Shown: positions 32,510-40,262 of the stretch, one piece after another
Numbering within the stretch: the first letter of the stretch is position 1
Layout of the letters: each line of letters starts with the position of its first letter
Notes under the pieces: generated by a model
What the model was told of the DNA's origin: nothing
The model's database searches: none
Seen by the model: the letters and a program-made list of their open reading frames with translations, nothing else
Position numbers and translations under genes: made by a program
From: a virus
IMG/VR virus record: IMGVR_UViG_3300047094_001644
Coordinates: 1 to 49,542 of that record
Strand: one strand, 5' to 3'
Length of the DNA: 49,542 nucleotides

Positions 32510-33181
32510 TCAGGCGGTCTGAGCGACTTCAGCCGTCTGCTCTGCCGGGGCGTTGCTGCCCGACCAAGCATACGAACCACGCTCAGGGCGGCTGGCAAGT
32601 CCATCAGTCACCATGCGGCTCAACTCCTGAGCCACCTGAGTGTTGAGCGACTTGCTCGTAAAGCCCTGACCCTTGAGGGTTTCAGCGATGGCAGGAGCCT
32701 TCACCGGACCATTGGCGTTGCGGAGAGCGTTAGTGACCGCATCGCGCATGGTCATGCCGTTCGGGTTCTTCGCCTTGCGACCACGGCGAGAGGCGGTTGC
32801 GCCACCCTTCACCGTCTTGCGCTTGGCAACCGACCCCTTCGGGCGACCGGGACCACGCTTGGCAGCGGGGCGACCCGGACCCTTCTTCGCCTTGGGGCGA
32901 CCCGGACCACGCTTCTTCTTCGGGCGACCGGGACCACGCTTCGCCTTCGGGCGACCGGGCTTCCGGTTCTTCGACCCCTTCGGGCGACCGGGACCACGCT
33001 TGCCCGTGTCCTCCTCGCCACCTTCGTTCGGGGCGGCAACCGTCGCTGACTGATCCAACTGCGTCAGCGAGTTGTAGAGGTTGACAGCCTGAAGGAAAGT
33101 GTTGCGGTCCAACTTCAACTGACGGCTGATGATGTCAGCCGGGTTCGGGGCAAGAACCATGCCCGTGTTGCTGTTCTTCAT
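32510..33181 (-). CDS. AT-hook/GRP-repeat DNA-binding protein with C-terminal winged helix, 223 aa
   Basis: The N-terminal 55 residues are unrecognised. Then come at least six GRP-type AT-hook repeats (GPGRPKGSKNRK, PGRPKAKRGPGRPKKKR and so on, residues about 57-115) that bind the DNA minor groove. A C-terminal winged-helix-like domain (MTMRDAVTNALRN...APAIAETLKGQGF...RGSYAW) follows. Similar repeat plus helix proteins occur in Planctomycetota and other bacteria as histone-H1-like factors. A sigma-70 promoter and a 13-bp element both lie upstream. A nucleoid- or transcription-modulating role is likely. Confidence 0.75.
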   Translation of the reverse strand: MKNSNTGMVLAPNPADIISRQLKLDRNTFLQAVNLYNSLTQLDQSATVAAPNEGGEEDTGKRGPGRPKGSKNRKPGRPKAKRGPGRPKKKRGPGRPKAKKGPGRPAAKRGPGRPKGSVAKRKTVKGGATASRRGRKAKNPNGMTMRDAVTNALRNANGPVKAPAIAETLKGQGFTSKSLNTQVAQELSRMVTDGLASRPERGSYAWSGSNAPAEQTAEVAQTA

Positions 33182-33262
33182 TTTGAAGAAACTCCTGTTA
33201 GTAAGAACTGCCGATTGGATGAATCAGATTGACCCTCGGCAGCGATGGATCAATATGAGCAA

Positions 33263-33290
33263 ATCATAGAACGCTTCTTATTTGTGTCAA
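33263..33290 (-). promoter_or_regulatory. sigma-70 promoter of the AT-hook gene
   Basis: Minus strand: TTGACA (33285-33290), 16-nt spacer, TATGAT (33263-33268), 82 nt before ATG 33181. The element at 33355 lies further upstream. Confidence 0.8.
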
Positions 33291-33376
33291 GTGATGTTAG
33301 TAACAAATGTAAGAAGATTCTTGATTTTTCTTATACCCCAACCTAAAGAGGGAAGGGGGAAAACGAGCGTATCGAA

Positions 33377-33405
33377 CGGGGAGGGGGTTTTACCCCCACT
33401 CCCCG
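33377..33405 (-). terminator. hairpin after the 33418 gene
   Basis: Arms CGGGGAGTGGGGG and CCCCCTCCCCG (one bulge) with loop TAAAA, followed by TTCGATACG and then the element at 33355. Confidence 0.65.
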
Positions 33406-33417
33406 CCCGATTATTGG

Positions 33418-34068
33418 TCACTTCCGCTTCCTGCGAACAGGCTTGCTGTTCTTAGCATCCGCATCATTCTGCGGTCCACCCGCAGCATGAGTGACGGCTG
33501 CAACCGGAGTGGGAGTGATGTTCCACACAGCGGGATTCTCCGACCCGACAGCCCCAACGATGGAGTTGAGGATGTCGATGCTGAGGTCGCTCACGCTGAA
33601 GTCACCCGCCTTCGGAGCGGACTCGTCAACCGGAGCGTACATCCGGTCGCAGAAATCCCGTCCAAAGAGTTCCCCAAGGACAGAATCGAAAGTCTCGCTG
33701 TCGATCTGCTTGAGGTCACGGTTGTCCTTGTGAAGCGTCCACAGGCGATCCATCTCACCGATGATGAGAGCCTTGTTGATGGGCGCACCCTGACGAGTCA
33801 GATTGATGACAGCCTGAGTGAACAACTTGAACCGATCAAGACGCTTCTTGATCGTGCCGTTCTGCTCCACGCTGATCGTTCCCGTCATGCGAACGGTCGC
33901 GTCAATGGCGTACTTCTCACCACGCGACTTGTCCACCAACATGGTGTCAGCCGTGGAGTTACCCTTCATCGTCTTGCACGAACCGCTCTTAGCGAGGGAG
34001 GTACGGATCAGGGCGTGAGCCTGAGCGTTGCTGACGACGACCGATGCGTTGCTGATGGTGTTAGCCAT
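33418..34068 (-). CDS. hypothetical protein between the VWA and AT-hook genes, 216 aa
   Basis: Begins MANTISNASVVVS at ATG 34068 with AAGGAG upstream. Mixed alpha/beta, with an Ala/Pro linker and a basic end (KPVRRKRK). Not recognised. By position it may act with the MoxR-VWA pair. Confidence 0.6.
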   Translation of the reverse strand: MANTISNASVVVSNAQAHALIRTSLAKSGSCKTMKGNSTADTMLVDKSRGEKYAIDATVRMTGTISVEQNGTIKKRLDRFKLFTQAVINLTRQGAPINKALIIGEMDRLWTLHKDNRDLKQIDSETFDSVLGELFGRDFCDRMYAPVDESAPKAGDFSVSDLSIDILNSIVGAVGSENPAVWNITPTPVAAVTHAAGGPQNDADAKNSKPVRRKRK

Positions 34069-34183
34069 CTTTTCTCCTTGCCACCTAAACAAGTCATGCG
34101 ACTTGGTTTGTGGCTCTCAAGTGCTACTGTCAACCGGAACATCCGGCTGACTCTCCAACTTCCCCCACGGAGGGGGAAAAAGA

Positions 34184-34209
34184 GGGAGAGGGGCTTTCGC
34201 CCCTGTCCC
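34184..34209 (-). terminator. hairpin fused to a 13-bp element after the VWA gene
   Basis: Arms GGGACAGGGGC and GCCCCTCTCCC (one mismatch) with loop GAAA, directly followed by TCTTTTTCCCCC. Confidence 0.7.
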
Positions 34210-34214
34210 CCATA

Positions 34215-35465
34215 TTAGCCCACACCCACTTGAATGTGGTCGCCATAAGGCGGCTTGACATTCGTGGTCGTGACCCAAAGGACATCGACTTCGGGCTGAT
34301 CTCCAAACTCGCCGTAGCCATCGGTGAGGTACACCATAATGTCCACGGGGACTTTCTGCTCCTTGAGGTGGTCAAACACGGGACGGAAATCGGTTCCGCC
34401 GCCGCCCTTGAACGCCGTTGGGCAGGACTGATCGGGACTGATCCAACGCCCGTCATGGACTTCCGCATCACACTCCACAAGGTAAAGAGGGCAGTTGAAC
34501 TGACGGCGAATCTCATCAATCTCAGCGATTGCCTGAGCCATCTCTGACTCACCAATCGAACCGGAGGTGTCCACGGCAAAGCCGATCTTCGGGGCATCGT
34601 TGCCGTACATGGACGGCAAGTAAAGACCCTGATGGACAAAGCGGCGGTTCGGGGGCATGAAGGTGTAGTGATCCCGCAGGATGCGAGTCACGCCAAAGCG
34701 GAGGTACTGCTTGAGTGCTTCGCGCCAATCAATCTTGCTGCCCAACTTCTCCGACACGGCACGATCAAGAGACTCAGGCATATCGCCCTGCATCTTTGCA
34801 CGGGCATGGCTCAAGGCGATTGCCTGATCCCAACCCTGCTCGTTGCCCTTCTTTTCGGCACGGCGATCACGGATCACGATGCCATCGCCATCGCCATCGC
34901 CATCCTCGCCCTTGTCGCTGTAGTCAACATCGCCCGAAAGCGTGTAGACCTTCACGGTCTTGGCGTTGCGGATGACATCTTCGTAAATCTCCTCAGCGGA
35001 CATCCCCGCGTACTTCTTGTCAAGCAGGACACCCTTCGGCAGATACTTGGAATCGTTGAAGTTGTCCGACAGGAGGAGGTTGATGGCGTAGTCAATCGCA
35101 ACATTCCAAAGCAGCGGATCACGGCTCTGACGGCGATCAATGTGACTGAACGCAGCGTGACCGATCTCATGCGCGAGGACGAACAACGCCTGATCTTCGG
35201 TCAAGTCCTTGAAGAACTTTGCTCCGAAACTGATGTTGCCGTATCGGTCAACACAGGCGGTCGGAACATCCTTGTCGGACTTGATCGACACCTTGCAGTT
35301 CTCCGCAAGCAGTCCCCAAAAGGGAAAGAAGCGGTACATACGGAACACGATGCCCTTCATGCGCTCACGGAGTTCGTTGAGTTCAGAAGGCGTGAGTCCG
35401 ACATCCTGAGCGTTGTCGGCAGCAGGAGCGGCGGTTGCGGTGGAGTTGTTCTTCTTCTTTGCCAT
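34215..35465 (-). CDS. VWA-like/putative metallopeptidase (DUF2201 family), 416 aa
   Basis: The N-terminal metallopeptidase-like domain has VLAHEIGHAAFSH (HExxH, about residue 105). The C-terminal von Willebrand A-like domain has FAVDTSGSIGESE (MIDAS D-x-S-x-S, about residue 290) and a late VYLTDGYG. This is the DUF2201 architecture, usually paired with a MoxR ATPase, as here (next gene upstream). Such pairs act as metal-dependent, ATP-driven remodelling systems. The element at 35486 is exactly 20 nt upstream. Confidence 0.85.
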   Translation of the reverse strand: MAKKKNNSTATAAPAADNAQDVGLTPSELNELRERMKGIVFRMYRFFPFWGLLAENCKVSIKSDKDVPTACVDRYGNISFGAKFFKDLTEDQALFVLAHEIGHAAFSHIDRRQSRDPLLWNVAIDYAINLLLSDNFNDSKYLPKGVLLDKKYAGMSAEEIYEDVIRNAKTVKVYTLSGDVDYSDKGEDGDGDGDGIVIRDRRAEKKGNEQGWDQAIALSHARAKMQGDMPESLDRAVSEKLGSKIDWREALKQYLRFGVTRILRDHYTFMPPNRRFVHQGLYLPSMYGNDAPKIGFAVDTSGSIGESEMAQAIAEIDEIRRQFNCPLYLVECDAEVHDGRWISPDQSCPTAFKGGGGTDFRPVFDHLKEQKVPVDIMVYLTDGYGEFGDQPEVDVLWVTTTNVKPPYGDHIQVGVG

Positions 35466-35545
35466 GTCCCAAGTCCTTCGGGGAAGGGGGAAAAAGAGGG
35501 AGAGGGGGAGAGCGTTGCCGCCCTCCCCCCACTCCTGCGGGGGGA

Positions 35546-36568
35546 TTACTTCTTGATCCCGTACTTCGTCAGCAACTTCTCATGGGTCAGCACCCACTTG
35601 TGAGCAGACTTGCTCTCACACACAGCGGTCTTGACATGAGGATCGGAGGTGAGAGTACGGACAAAGAACAGACACGCGATCTCCGGGGACAGGGCAGACA
35701 CGATCTCACAGCACCGATCCGCGTTCGTGGTCACGAACTTCTTGTCACCACGGGACAGGCGGGAAGCGAGAGCCATCGCCACAGCGTAGGAAATGCTGAT
35801 CTTCTTGGGGTTCTCCTTGAACTCAGCCTTCTTCGCAATCAGAGCGTCAATGTCGGGCATATCCCGAATCTCCGTCCGATACGCCGTGAACTCCGCAGCA
35901 GCACCCTTGCCGACAAGAGGCTCCATGTCCTCCTGCTCGTCAAGACCCGCCTGAAGGAACTTCGACACGCGATCCCACGAACGGGGGGAGGCAAAGTTGG
36001 CGTACTCGTCCTTCGGATCGGTCGTGAGCAGACCGGGGCGGAAGTTGAGGAAGCCGATCACATGGTCGTGAACTCCCGCACCCATCGCCCACGCAGACCA
36101 AGCCTCAACGGACGGCTCGTACTCAACCACGGCAAAGCGGTTGCGGAGCGGTGCGGAGAGCGGGTTGACATGAGCCTTGTGGGAAGCCTTGTTTCCCGCA
36201 GCCACGATGTACCAACCATCGCCCAACTTATGCGGACCACACTTGCGATCAAGGATGATCTGAAGCGCAGCGTTCTGCACGGCAGCGGGGGCGGTGTTCA
36301 ACTCATCAAAGAAGATGATGCCCTTGCCTTCAGCCGGGATGAACTCAGGACGCGCCCACTCAACCACGGACTCACCATCGCCGTTCTGCTTGACGGTCGG
36401 CAGACCACGCAGGTCAACCGGATCAAGCATGGACAGACGGACATCAATCACGGTGTCCCCGTCCGCTGCCTGATGAACCATCTGCGACTTGCCAACACCG
36501 GGCGCACCAAAGATGAAGGTGGGAACACCCGTCTTGCGGTTGCGCTTGATCTTCTCAACGAGATTCAT
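35546..36568 (-). CDS. MoxR-type AAA+ ATPase, 340 aa
   Basis: AAA+ core: Walker A GAPGVGKSQ (about residues 20-28), Walker B IIFFDELNTAP (about 125), and a sensor-1-like IVAAGN (about 157). Arg-finger region and lid follow. MoxR proteins work with VWA-domain partners, and the adjoining gene encodes one. Possible roles are complex remodelling or metal insertion; the target is unknown. The element at 36648 is 79 nt upstream. Confidence 0.85.
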   Translation of the reverse strand: MNLVEKIKRNRKTGVPTFIFGAPGVGKSQMVHQAADGDTVIDVRLSMLDPVDLRGLPTVKQNGDGESVVEWARPEFIPAEGKGIIFFDELNTAPAAVQNAALQIILDRKCGPHKLGDGWYIVAAGNKASHKAHVNPLSAPLRNRFAVVEYEPSVEAWSAWAMGAGVHDHVIGFLNFRPGLLTTDPKDEYANFASPRSWDRVSKFLQAGLDEQEDMEPLVGKGAAAEFTAYRTEIRDMPDIDALIAKKAEFKENPKKISISYAVAMALASRLSRGDKKFVTTNADRCCEIVSALSPEIACLFFVRTLTSDPHVKTAVCESKSAHKWVLTHEKLLTKYGIKK

Positions 36569-36664
36569 TTGTTATTGCTCCAAACTTTAGAAACGATTGT
36601 ATGGTTCTCCCCGCTGGAGTCCCAACGCCCTCAAATCCCCCACCGGAGGGGGAAAAAGAGGGAA

Positions 36665-36736
36665 TGCGGTAGGGGAGGATCGAACTCCCATGACGGGTTT
36701 GGAAAACCCGCGTAATAGCCATTATACGACAACCGC
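36665..36736 (-). tRNA. tRNA-Gly(TCC)
   Basis: Acceptor GCGGTTG/CTACCGC, anticodon loop TTTCCAA, T loop GTTCGAT. CCA not encoded. It sits between ClpS and the element at 36648, only 4 nt from the element. Confidence 0.95.
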
Positions 36737-36748
36737 AGTCTTTTGTAA

Positions 36749-37027
36749 TCAATCCGGCTCAATAGTGACCGTGAGAGCCTTGGACTTCAACTGATCCTGT
36801 AACAGTTCAGCGTGTTCCTTGTGCGTCACGGACACCACGGACATCCCTTCCTTATCGACTTCAACAGTCTTGAGGAGGGCGGTCTGCTTGTCCATTTTGA
36901 TGATTTCCATGAAAGTCCCAATAACGTGATTGTAGGTGTTCACATCATCGTTGTGAACAATCACCTTGTACATGGGAAGCGGCTTGAATGTGGGCTTGTT
37001 GTTTACCAAACTTGTTTCGTTATTCAT
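36749..37027 (-). CDS. clpS: ClpS-like Clp protease adaptor, 92 aa
   Basis: ClpS fold. A flexible N-terminal arm of about 20 residues, then MYKVIVHNDDVNTYNHV (the N-D-D degron-binding signature), helix TALLKTVEVDKEGMSVV and the end TVTIEP. The usual His of the VHxxG region is Asp here (VDKEG), which may alter N-degron binding. ClpS delivers N-degron substrates to ClpAP. ATG 37027 has GGAGG 7 nt upstream, directly behind the RadA-like gene. Confidence 0.85.
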   Translation of the reverse strand: MNNETSLVNNKPTFKPLPMYKVIVHNDDVNTYNHVIGTFMEIIKMDKQTALLKTVEVDKEGMSVVSVTHKEHAELLQDQLKSKALTVTIEPD

Positions 37028-37029
37028 GT

Positions 37030-37974
37030 TCAATCCTCCGATTGGGTGATGTCTCCGACAGGCTCAATGCCCGTTGCTGTGTGCTTGAAGCAACCTTGGA
37101 TACCTGACATTCCCCATCTGTTTTTCGTACAACGGATGGCGAATCCTCCCGTATCACGGTCACGAACTGCCGTAAATACAGAGTCCACAAGATGTTCCAA
37201 CACACGACTTCCTGCGACTTGTTCGCGCTTGTTCAACTGACCGACAAGAACGACATGGATGTTGTGTTCCACGGCAGCAGCCTTGTAAGCCGCGATGCAG
37301 CGTTCCATGCCTGTCTTGTTCTTTGCTTCTTCAAGCATCTGAATAGAGTCAACCACGACAAGATCGGGCTTCTCCTTGTCAACGACCTTCAACTGCTCCT
37401 TCAAAGAGCGGATGTCTCCGCACCTAAACCGTGCGCCTGACTTGATTTGAGACTTTGATACAGTCTTGAACTGCTCAAGTGCAAACTCATTTTGCCAATA
37501 AAGTGCCTTGAGTGCAGGTCGATAGTCCGGTGCGCTGATCTTGCCGCAGACAGCGATCATGGCGCGAGTCTTGCCCACGCCGGGGCTTCCCGCAATCAGG
37601 CTGATTTGCCCGCGAGGAAATCCCTTGATCTTCCCATCTTCTGAAAAACCCCACAGCATATCAATGTGGTCGATACCACAAGCAAAGCGGACAAGTTTCT
37701 TGTCTGCAATCTTGTCAAGTGAGGTGACCGTTCCACCGCCAATAAGTGCGCTCACTTCTGCATTCTCTTTCTGATCTGTGCGATACCGTGAACGGCATAC
37801 GCGAATATGGTTGATAAGGGACTGTTGATCTGACTTCAGTTCAGGGTGTGCGCTCAAGACTGCGCTTACAATCTGAGATTCACTCCAACCAAGCATTTGG
37901 ACCATGAACTCAACTTCACGGTTGAGACTCAGGCTTCCAAGCATTCCTTCGACTGGGATTGATGTTCGTGGCAT
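37030..37974 (-). CDS. RadA/DnaB-like RecA-fold ATPase, 314 aa
   Basis: N-terminal helical region (about 1-95), then a RecA-like core: Walker A GSPGVGKT (about residue 130), Walker B LVVVDSIQML, and GSRVLEHLVDSVF followed by KNRWG, close to the RadA KNRFG signature. It lacks RadA's zinc finger and Lon-like end. RadA is a branch-migration helicase in recombination. This may serve as a phage recombination or replication helicase. Driven by the sigma-70 promoter at 37992-38019 and co-transcribed with ClpS and tRNA-Gly. Confidence 0.8.
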   Translation of the reverse strand: MPRTSIPVEGMLGSLSLNREVEFMVQMLGWSESQIVSAVLSAHPELKSDQQSLINHIRVCRSRYRTDQKENAEVSALIGGGTVTSLDKIADKKLVRFACGIDHIDMLWGFSEDGKIKGFPRGQISLIAGSPGVGKTRAMIAVCGKISAPDYRPALKALYWQNEFALEQFKTVSKSQIKSGARFRCGDIRSLKEQLKVVDKEKPDLVVVDSIQMLEEAKNKTGMERCIAAYKAAAVEHNIHVVLVGQLNKREQVAGSRVLEHLVDSVFTAVRDRDTGGFAIRCTKNRWGMSGIQGCFKHTATGIEPVGDITQSED

Positions 37975-37991
37975 AAAAAGTGCAACCTGTG

Positions 37992-38019
37992 ATTATAGCC
38001 TGTGTATGCTATCGTGCAA
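37992..38019 (-). promoter_or_regulatory. sigma-70 promoter of the RadA-like/ClpS unit
   Basis: Minus strand: TTGCAC (38014-38019), 16-nt spacer, TATAAT (37992-37997), about 18 nt before ATG 37974, giving a very short leader. Confidence 0.8.
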
Positions 38020-38058
38020 GCATATTCTTGCCGCTTTTTGATAGATTACAAACTTTTT

Positions 38059-39033
38059 TCAGTTTGCATCTCCACTTAGTTGGTACATCCGCCTCAAGGT
38101 TCGCATCTCACCCGAAACCTTTGCGCTGCTGTGCATCAGGTTGAAAAAAGGCGGAATAAGGCGACAGGTACGAATCACGAAATCCTTGTGACCACCTTCC
38201 CACTTGCCGTTCAGGTAGGAAGTCATCCAGCCAGCATCACGGCGGCGGGTCTTTTTGCCACCAACGCTGTGGTTGTCAAGATCACCCTTGATGCGCTGCA
38301 TATTCTCCCTGTCCTTGCGGCAGATCGTGCAAATGTGCATGAAAAGATCGTCGTAAATCTCCTCCATGTCAGGGCGGACAGAACTATCCGAAAGCCCCTC
38401 ACGGCTCAGGGTGGTGGGAGCATCCATGTCGAACGCATGAGTAAAGCCAAGCGCAGTCTTTGCAACTTGCAGGATGCGATCCTTCGGCATAGAACGATTA
38501 CGGACGAAACGATTGAGAAGGAACGGGCGAGAGGCAAAAGCCTTGGCGACAAGCGCAGGATGATCCTCAAAAAGCCCGTTCCATTGATTGTCCGTAACCT
38601 GAACGAAAACCTGACTTTCCATGCAGCCGCTTCCATTGCGACCACCGCCAAAGTCCGATTCGCTCAAGACAAAGGACAAGATGTCCGGGTTCGTGATGAC
38701 AGACGGAGCGATATCGCTCTTGCCAAGCATGGTATGACGCTGTGAACCACCCTTGCGGTCACTAAGCACAGCGTTCAGAAGCGTCATAACCGCTTCCTTG
38801 TTTTCGCTCAAGGCTCCCCATACGGCGCTCGTAGAACCATACCCATACCCCTGAGCGATACGCATGGTCGCAGGAACGCGATAGTCCATCTTGGCAACCT
38901 GAGCAATCAGCCCGTGGTCGTAGTAACGGACATTGCTTCCCATGTGACGGACGGCGATCTCGCACAGACTGCGAACTGTCTCCGTGGGTAGTGACTCAAA
39001 GGGGATGTCTTGAAGGCTGAAGTCTGCGCTCAT
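38059..39033 (-). CDS. hypothetical protein, 324 aa
   Basis: Unrecognised. Mostly helical with HEAT-like stretches; contains CTICRK near residue 237. Last minus-strand gene behind the 13-bp element (39111, 77 nt upstream). It faces the divergent plus-strand block. Confidence 0.6.
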   Translation of the reverse strand: MSADFSLQDIPFESLPTETVRSLCEIAVRHMGSNVRYYDHGLIAQVAKMDYRVPATMRIAQGYGYGSTSAVWGALSENKEAVMTLLNAVLSDRKGGSQRHTMLGKSDIAPSVITNPDILSFVLSESDFGGGRNGSGCMESQVFVQVTDNQWNGLFEDHPALVAKAFASRPFLLNRFVRNRSMPKDRILQVAKTALGFTHAFDMDAPTTLSREGLSDSSVRPDMEEIYDDLFMHICTICRKDRENMQRIKGDLDNHSVGGKKTRRRDAGWMTSYLNGKWEGGHKDFVIRTCRLIPPFFNLMHSSAKVSGEMRTLRRMYQLSGDAN

Positions 39034-39162
39034 GGGACTGCCGATAGATTACATCAAAGTTTGGGTAGTGGAAGCGACCGTTGCCGCTTTTCGCCAATCT
39101 CCCCTCGGGAGGGGGAAAAAGAGGGAACTTCCAACCATGACATGGCAATCCGATAAAGAGAC

Positions 39163-39882
39163 ATGCCCCGTCACATACATATCCCGGAGATGGCCGATTG
39201 GACATCTTTCTTAGCAAATTCAGCGGAGATCGACAACTATCTGGTGAGCGAGAACGAGCTCCTCAGAGTCAGGACATCACCTGCGCCTCGGCAACTTGCC
39301 CTTGCCATGACAAACTGCTGCAATGAGATCTGGAACTTCGTAACTGCTGAGGGAGCCGTCTCGATATGGGAGACAACTCAAAAAGTAAACGAGATGCTTC
39401 GAAAGGGCGCAGCTGAAGAGCTGGGCCTTACAGATGAGGGGCTGCCACCAGATCACCCCGTTATCCACATCGTAGATAAAAAAACCTACTTCGAGCACAC
39501 ACCAGGGGAGAAGTTAGTAGAGGAATGGGCATGCCAGTTTGCCGCCCATGACGCCAAAGCCTTGGACTATCTGGAAAGGGGCTTCTCTCCACTCCCCCTC
39601 CAAAAGGAGATTGCTCTCTGGGCGTGGCACAGCCAGTTCTGGATCGCCTCGTTTTCCCCATTTTTTAATTTGAATGGTATGACAGGCCGCTTTATGACGA
39701 ACGCAGTGCGCCTTCGTTGGTCCATGCCCCTATGGAGATGCGACTCGGTGCGCGGTGCGTGGAGGGAGAACCTGAAGACGTATACCAAGGTTTGGATGAA
39801 AAAAGGCCCCTTCCACCCTTTGCCAGACGCAGTGCTACCGAATGTCGAAAAGCTGGATTTGGTTGGTCAGTCTGAAGAATGA
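39163..39882 (+). CDS. Fic/DOC-like protein with degenerate active site, 239 aa
   Basis: Residues 153-180 read LWAWHSQFWIASFSPFF, then NLNGMTGRFMTN. This matches the Fic pattern (H-x-x-F...HPFx[D/E]GNGRxxR) with the catalytic His replaced by Ser165 and Arg by Met173, while N171, G172 and R176 remain. Likely a Fic-fold pseudoenzyme or divergent AMP-transferase. First gene of the plus-strand block; AAAGAG lies before ATG 39163. Confidence 0.45.
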   Translation: MPRHIHIPEMADWTSFLANSAEIDNYLVSENELLRVRTSPAPRQLALAMTNCCNEIWNFVTAEGAVSIWETTQKVNEMLRKGAAEELGLTDEGLPPDHPVIHIVDKKTYFEHTPGEKLVEEWACQFAAHDAKALDYLERGFSPLPLQKEIALWAWHSQFWIASFSPFFNLNGMTGRFMTNAVRLRWSMPLWRCDSVRGAWRENLKTYTKVWMKKGPFHPLPDAVLPNVEKLDLVGQSEE

Positions 39883-39980
39883 GTGGTTACTAAGAGGTAT
39901 CGCTCGCCTTCAAGCGGTGCGCGAAGTGGGGTCCGCAGTGCGATGTTTGGTCCCCTGAATTAAAAAAGGAGACCAGACTC

Positions 39981-40262
39981 GTGCTTTCAGAAGACGAAGC
40001 TATTGACGGCGACAAACTTCTTGGATTCTTCAGTTACGCCATCTATACGGTGGACGAACTGACATCATCTATCGAACTTGAGGGAATCCTCAGGGCTGGA
40101 GCCATTGCGATGGACCGCATGGCGACACTCGTTCATGAGGGACACGTGTCAGATGATGACTTCCGCACCGCAAGCGATCTGTACCTCAATCTTCACGCAA
40201 CCGTTTCAGTGCGGTCTCGTGAGCTCGAGGTCGTCACTCAAGAACTGATTGGGGCATCCTAA
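39981..40262 (+). CDS. hypothetical helical protein, 93 aa, GTG start
   Basis: GTG 39981 has AAGGAG 9 nt upstream. Acidic, all-helical (SSIELEGILRAGAIAMDRMA). It ends directly before the lipoprotein gene, which suggests coupling. Confidence 0.6.
   Translation: MLSEDEAIDGDKLLGFFSYAIYTVDELTSSIELEGILRAGAIAMDRMATLVHEGHVSDDDFRTASDLYLNLHATVSVRSRELEVVTQELIGAS

Larger units (their letters stand above)
8885..39123 (-). promoter_or_regulatory. 39 copies of the oriented 13-bp element CTC[G/T]TTTTCCCCC
   Basis: Low coordinates of each copy: 8885, 9469, 9808, 10038, 10342, 10624, 11087, 11368, 11784, 12371, 12632, 13116, 13617, 14163, 15178, 15857, 16487, 17121, 18102, 18629, 19111, 19190, 19657, 20793, 21596, 22093, 22810, 23764, 24512, 25345, 26584, 27333, 28789, 29729, 33355, 34172, 35486, 36648, 39111. 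All read in the direction of transcription. Each sits upstream of a gene or overlapping gene group and is absent inside coupled groups. In 18 copies the gap to the start codon is exactly 20 nt. In the others it is 33-103 nt, or 173 nt for copy 33355, with GCAGAAAGGA leaders in many. Variants: 10342 and 10624 have four C; 9469 and 12632 begin with ATC; 17121 and 22093 begin with GAC. It is probably a promoter, operator or leader element. Confidence 0.85.

Noticed and set aside
35435-36715. Plus-strand open frame of 426 codons
   Set aside because: Antisense to the MoxR ATPase, whose Walker motifs are clear, and it reads through tRNA-Gly.
8885-39123. The 13-bp element as a CRISPR array or transposon end
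   Set aside because: Copies are about 0.1-1.8 kb apart for most of the block, each at a gene start, with no spacer-sized spacing, no cas genes, no target duplications and no transposase.
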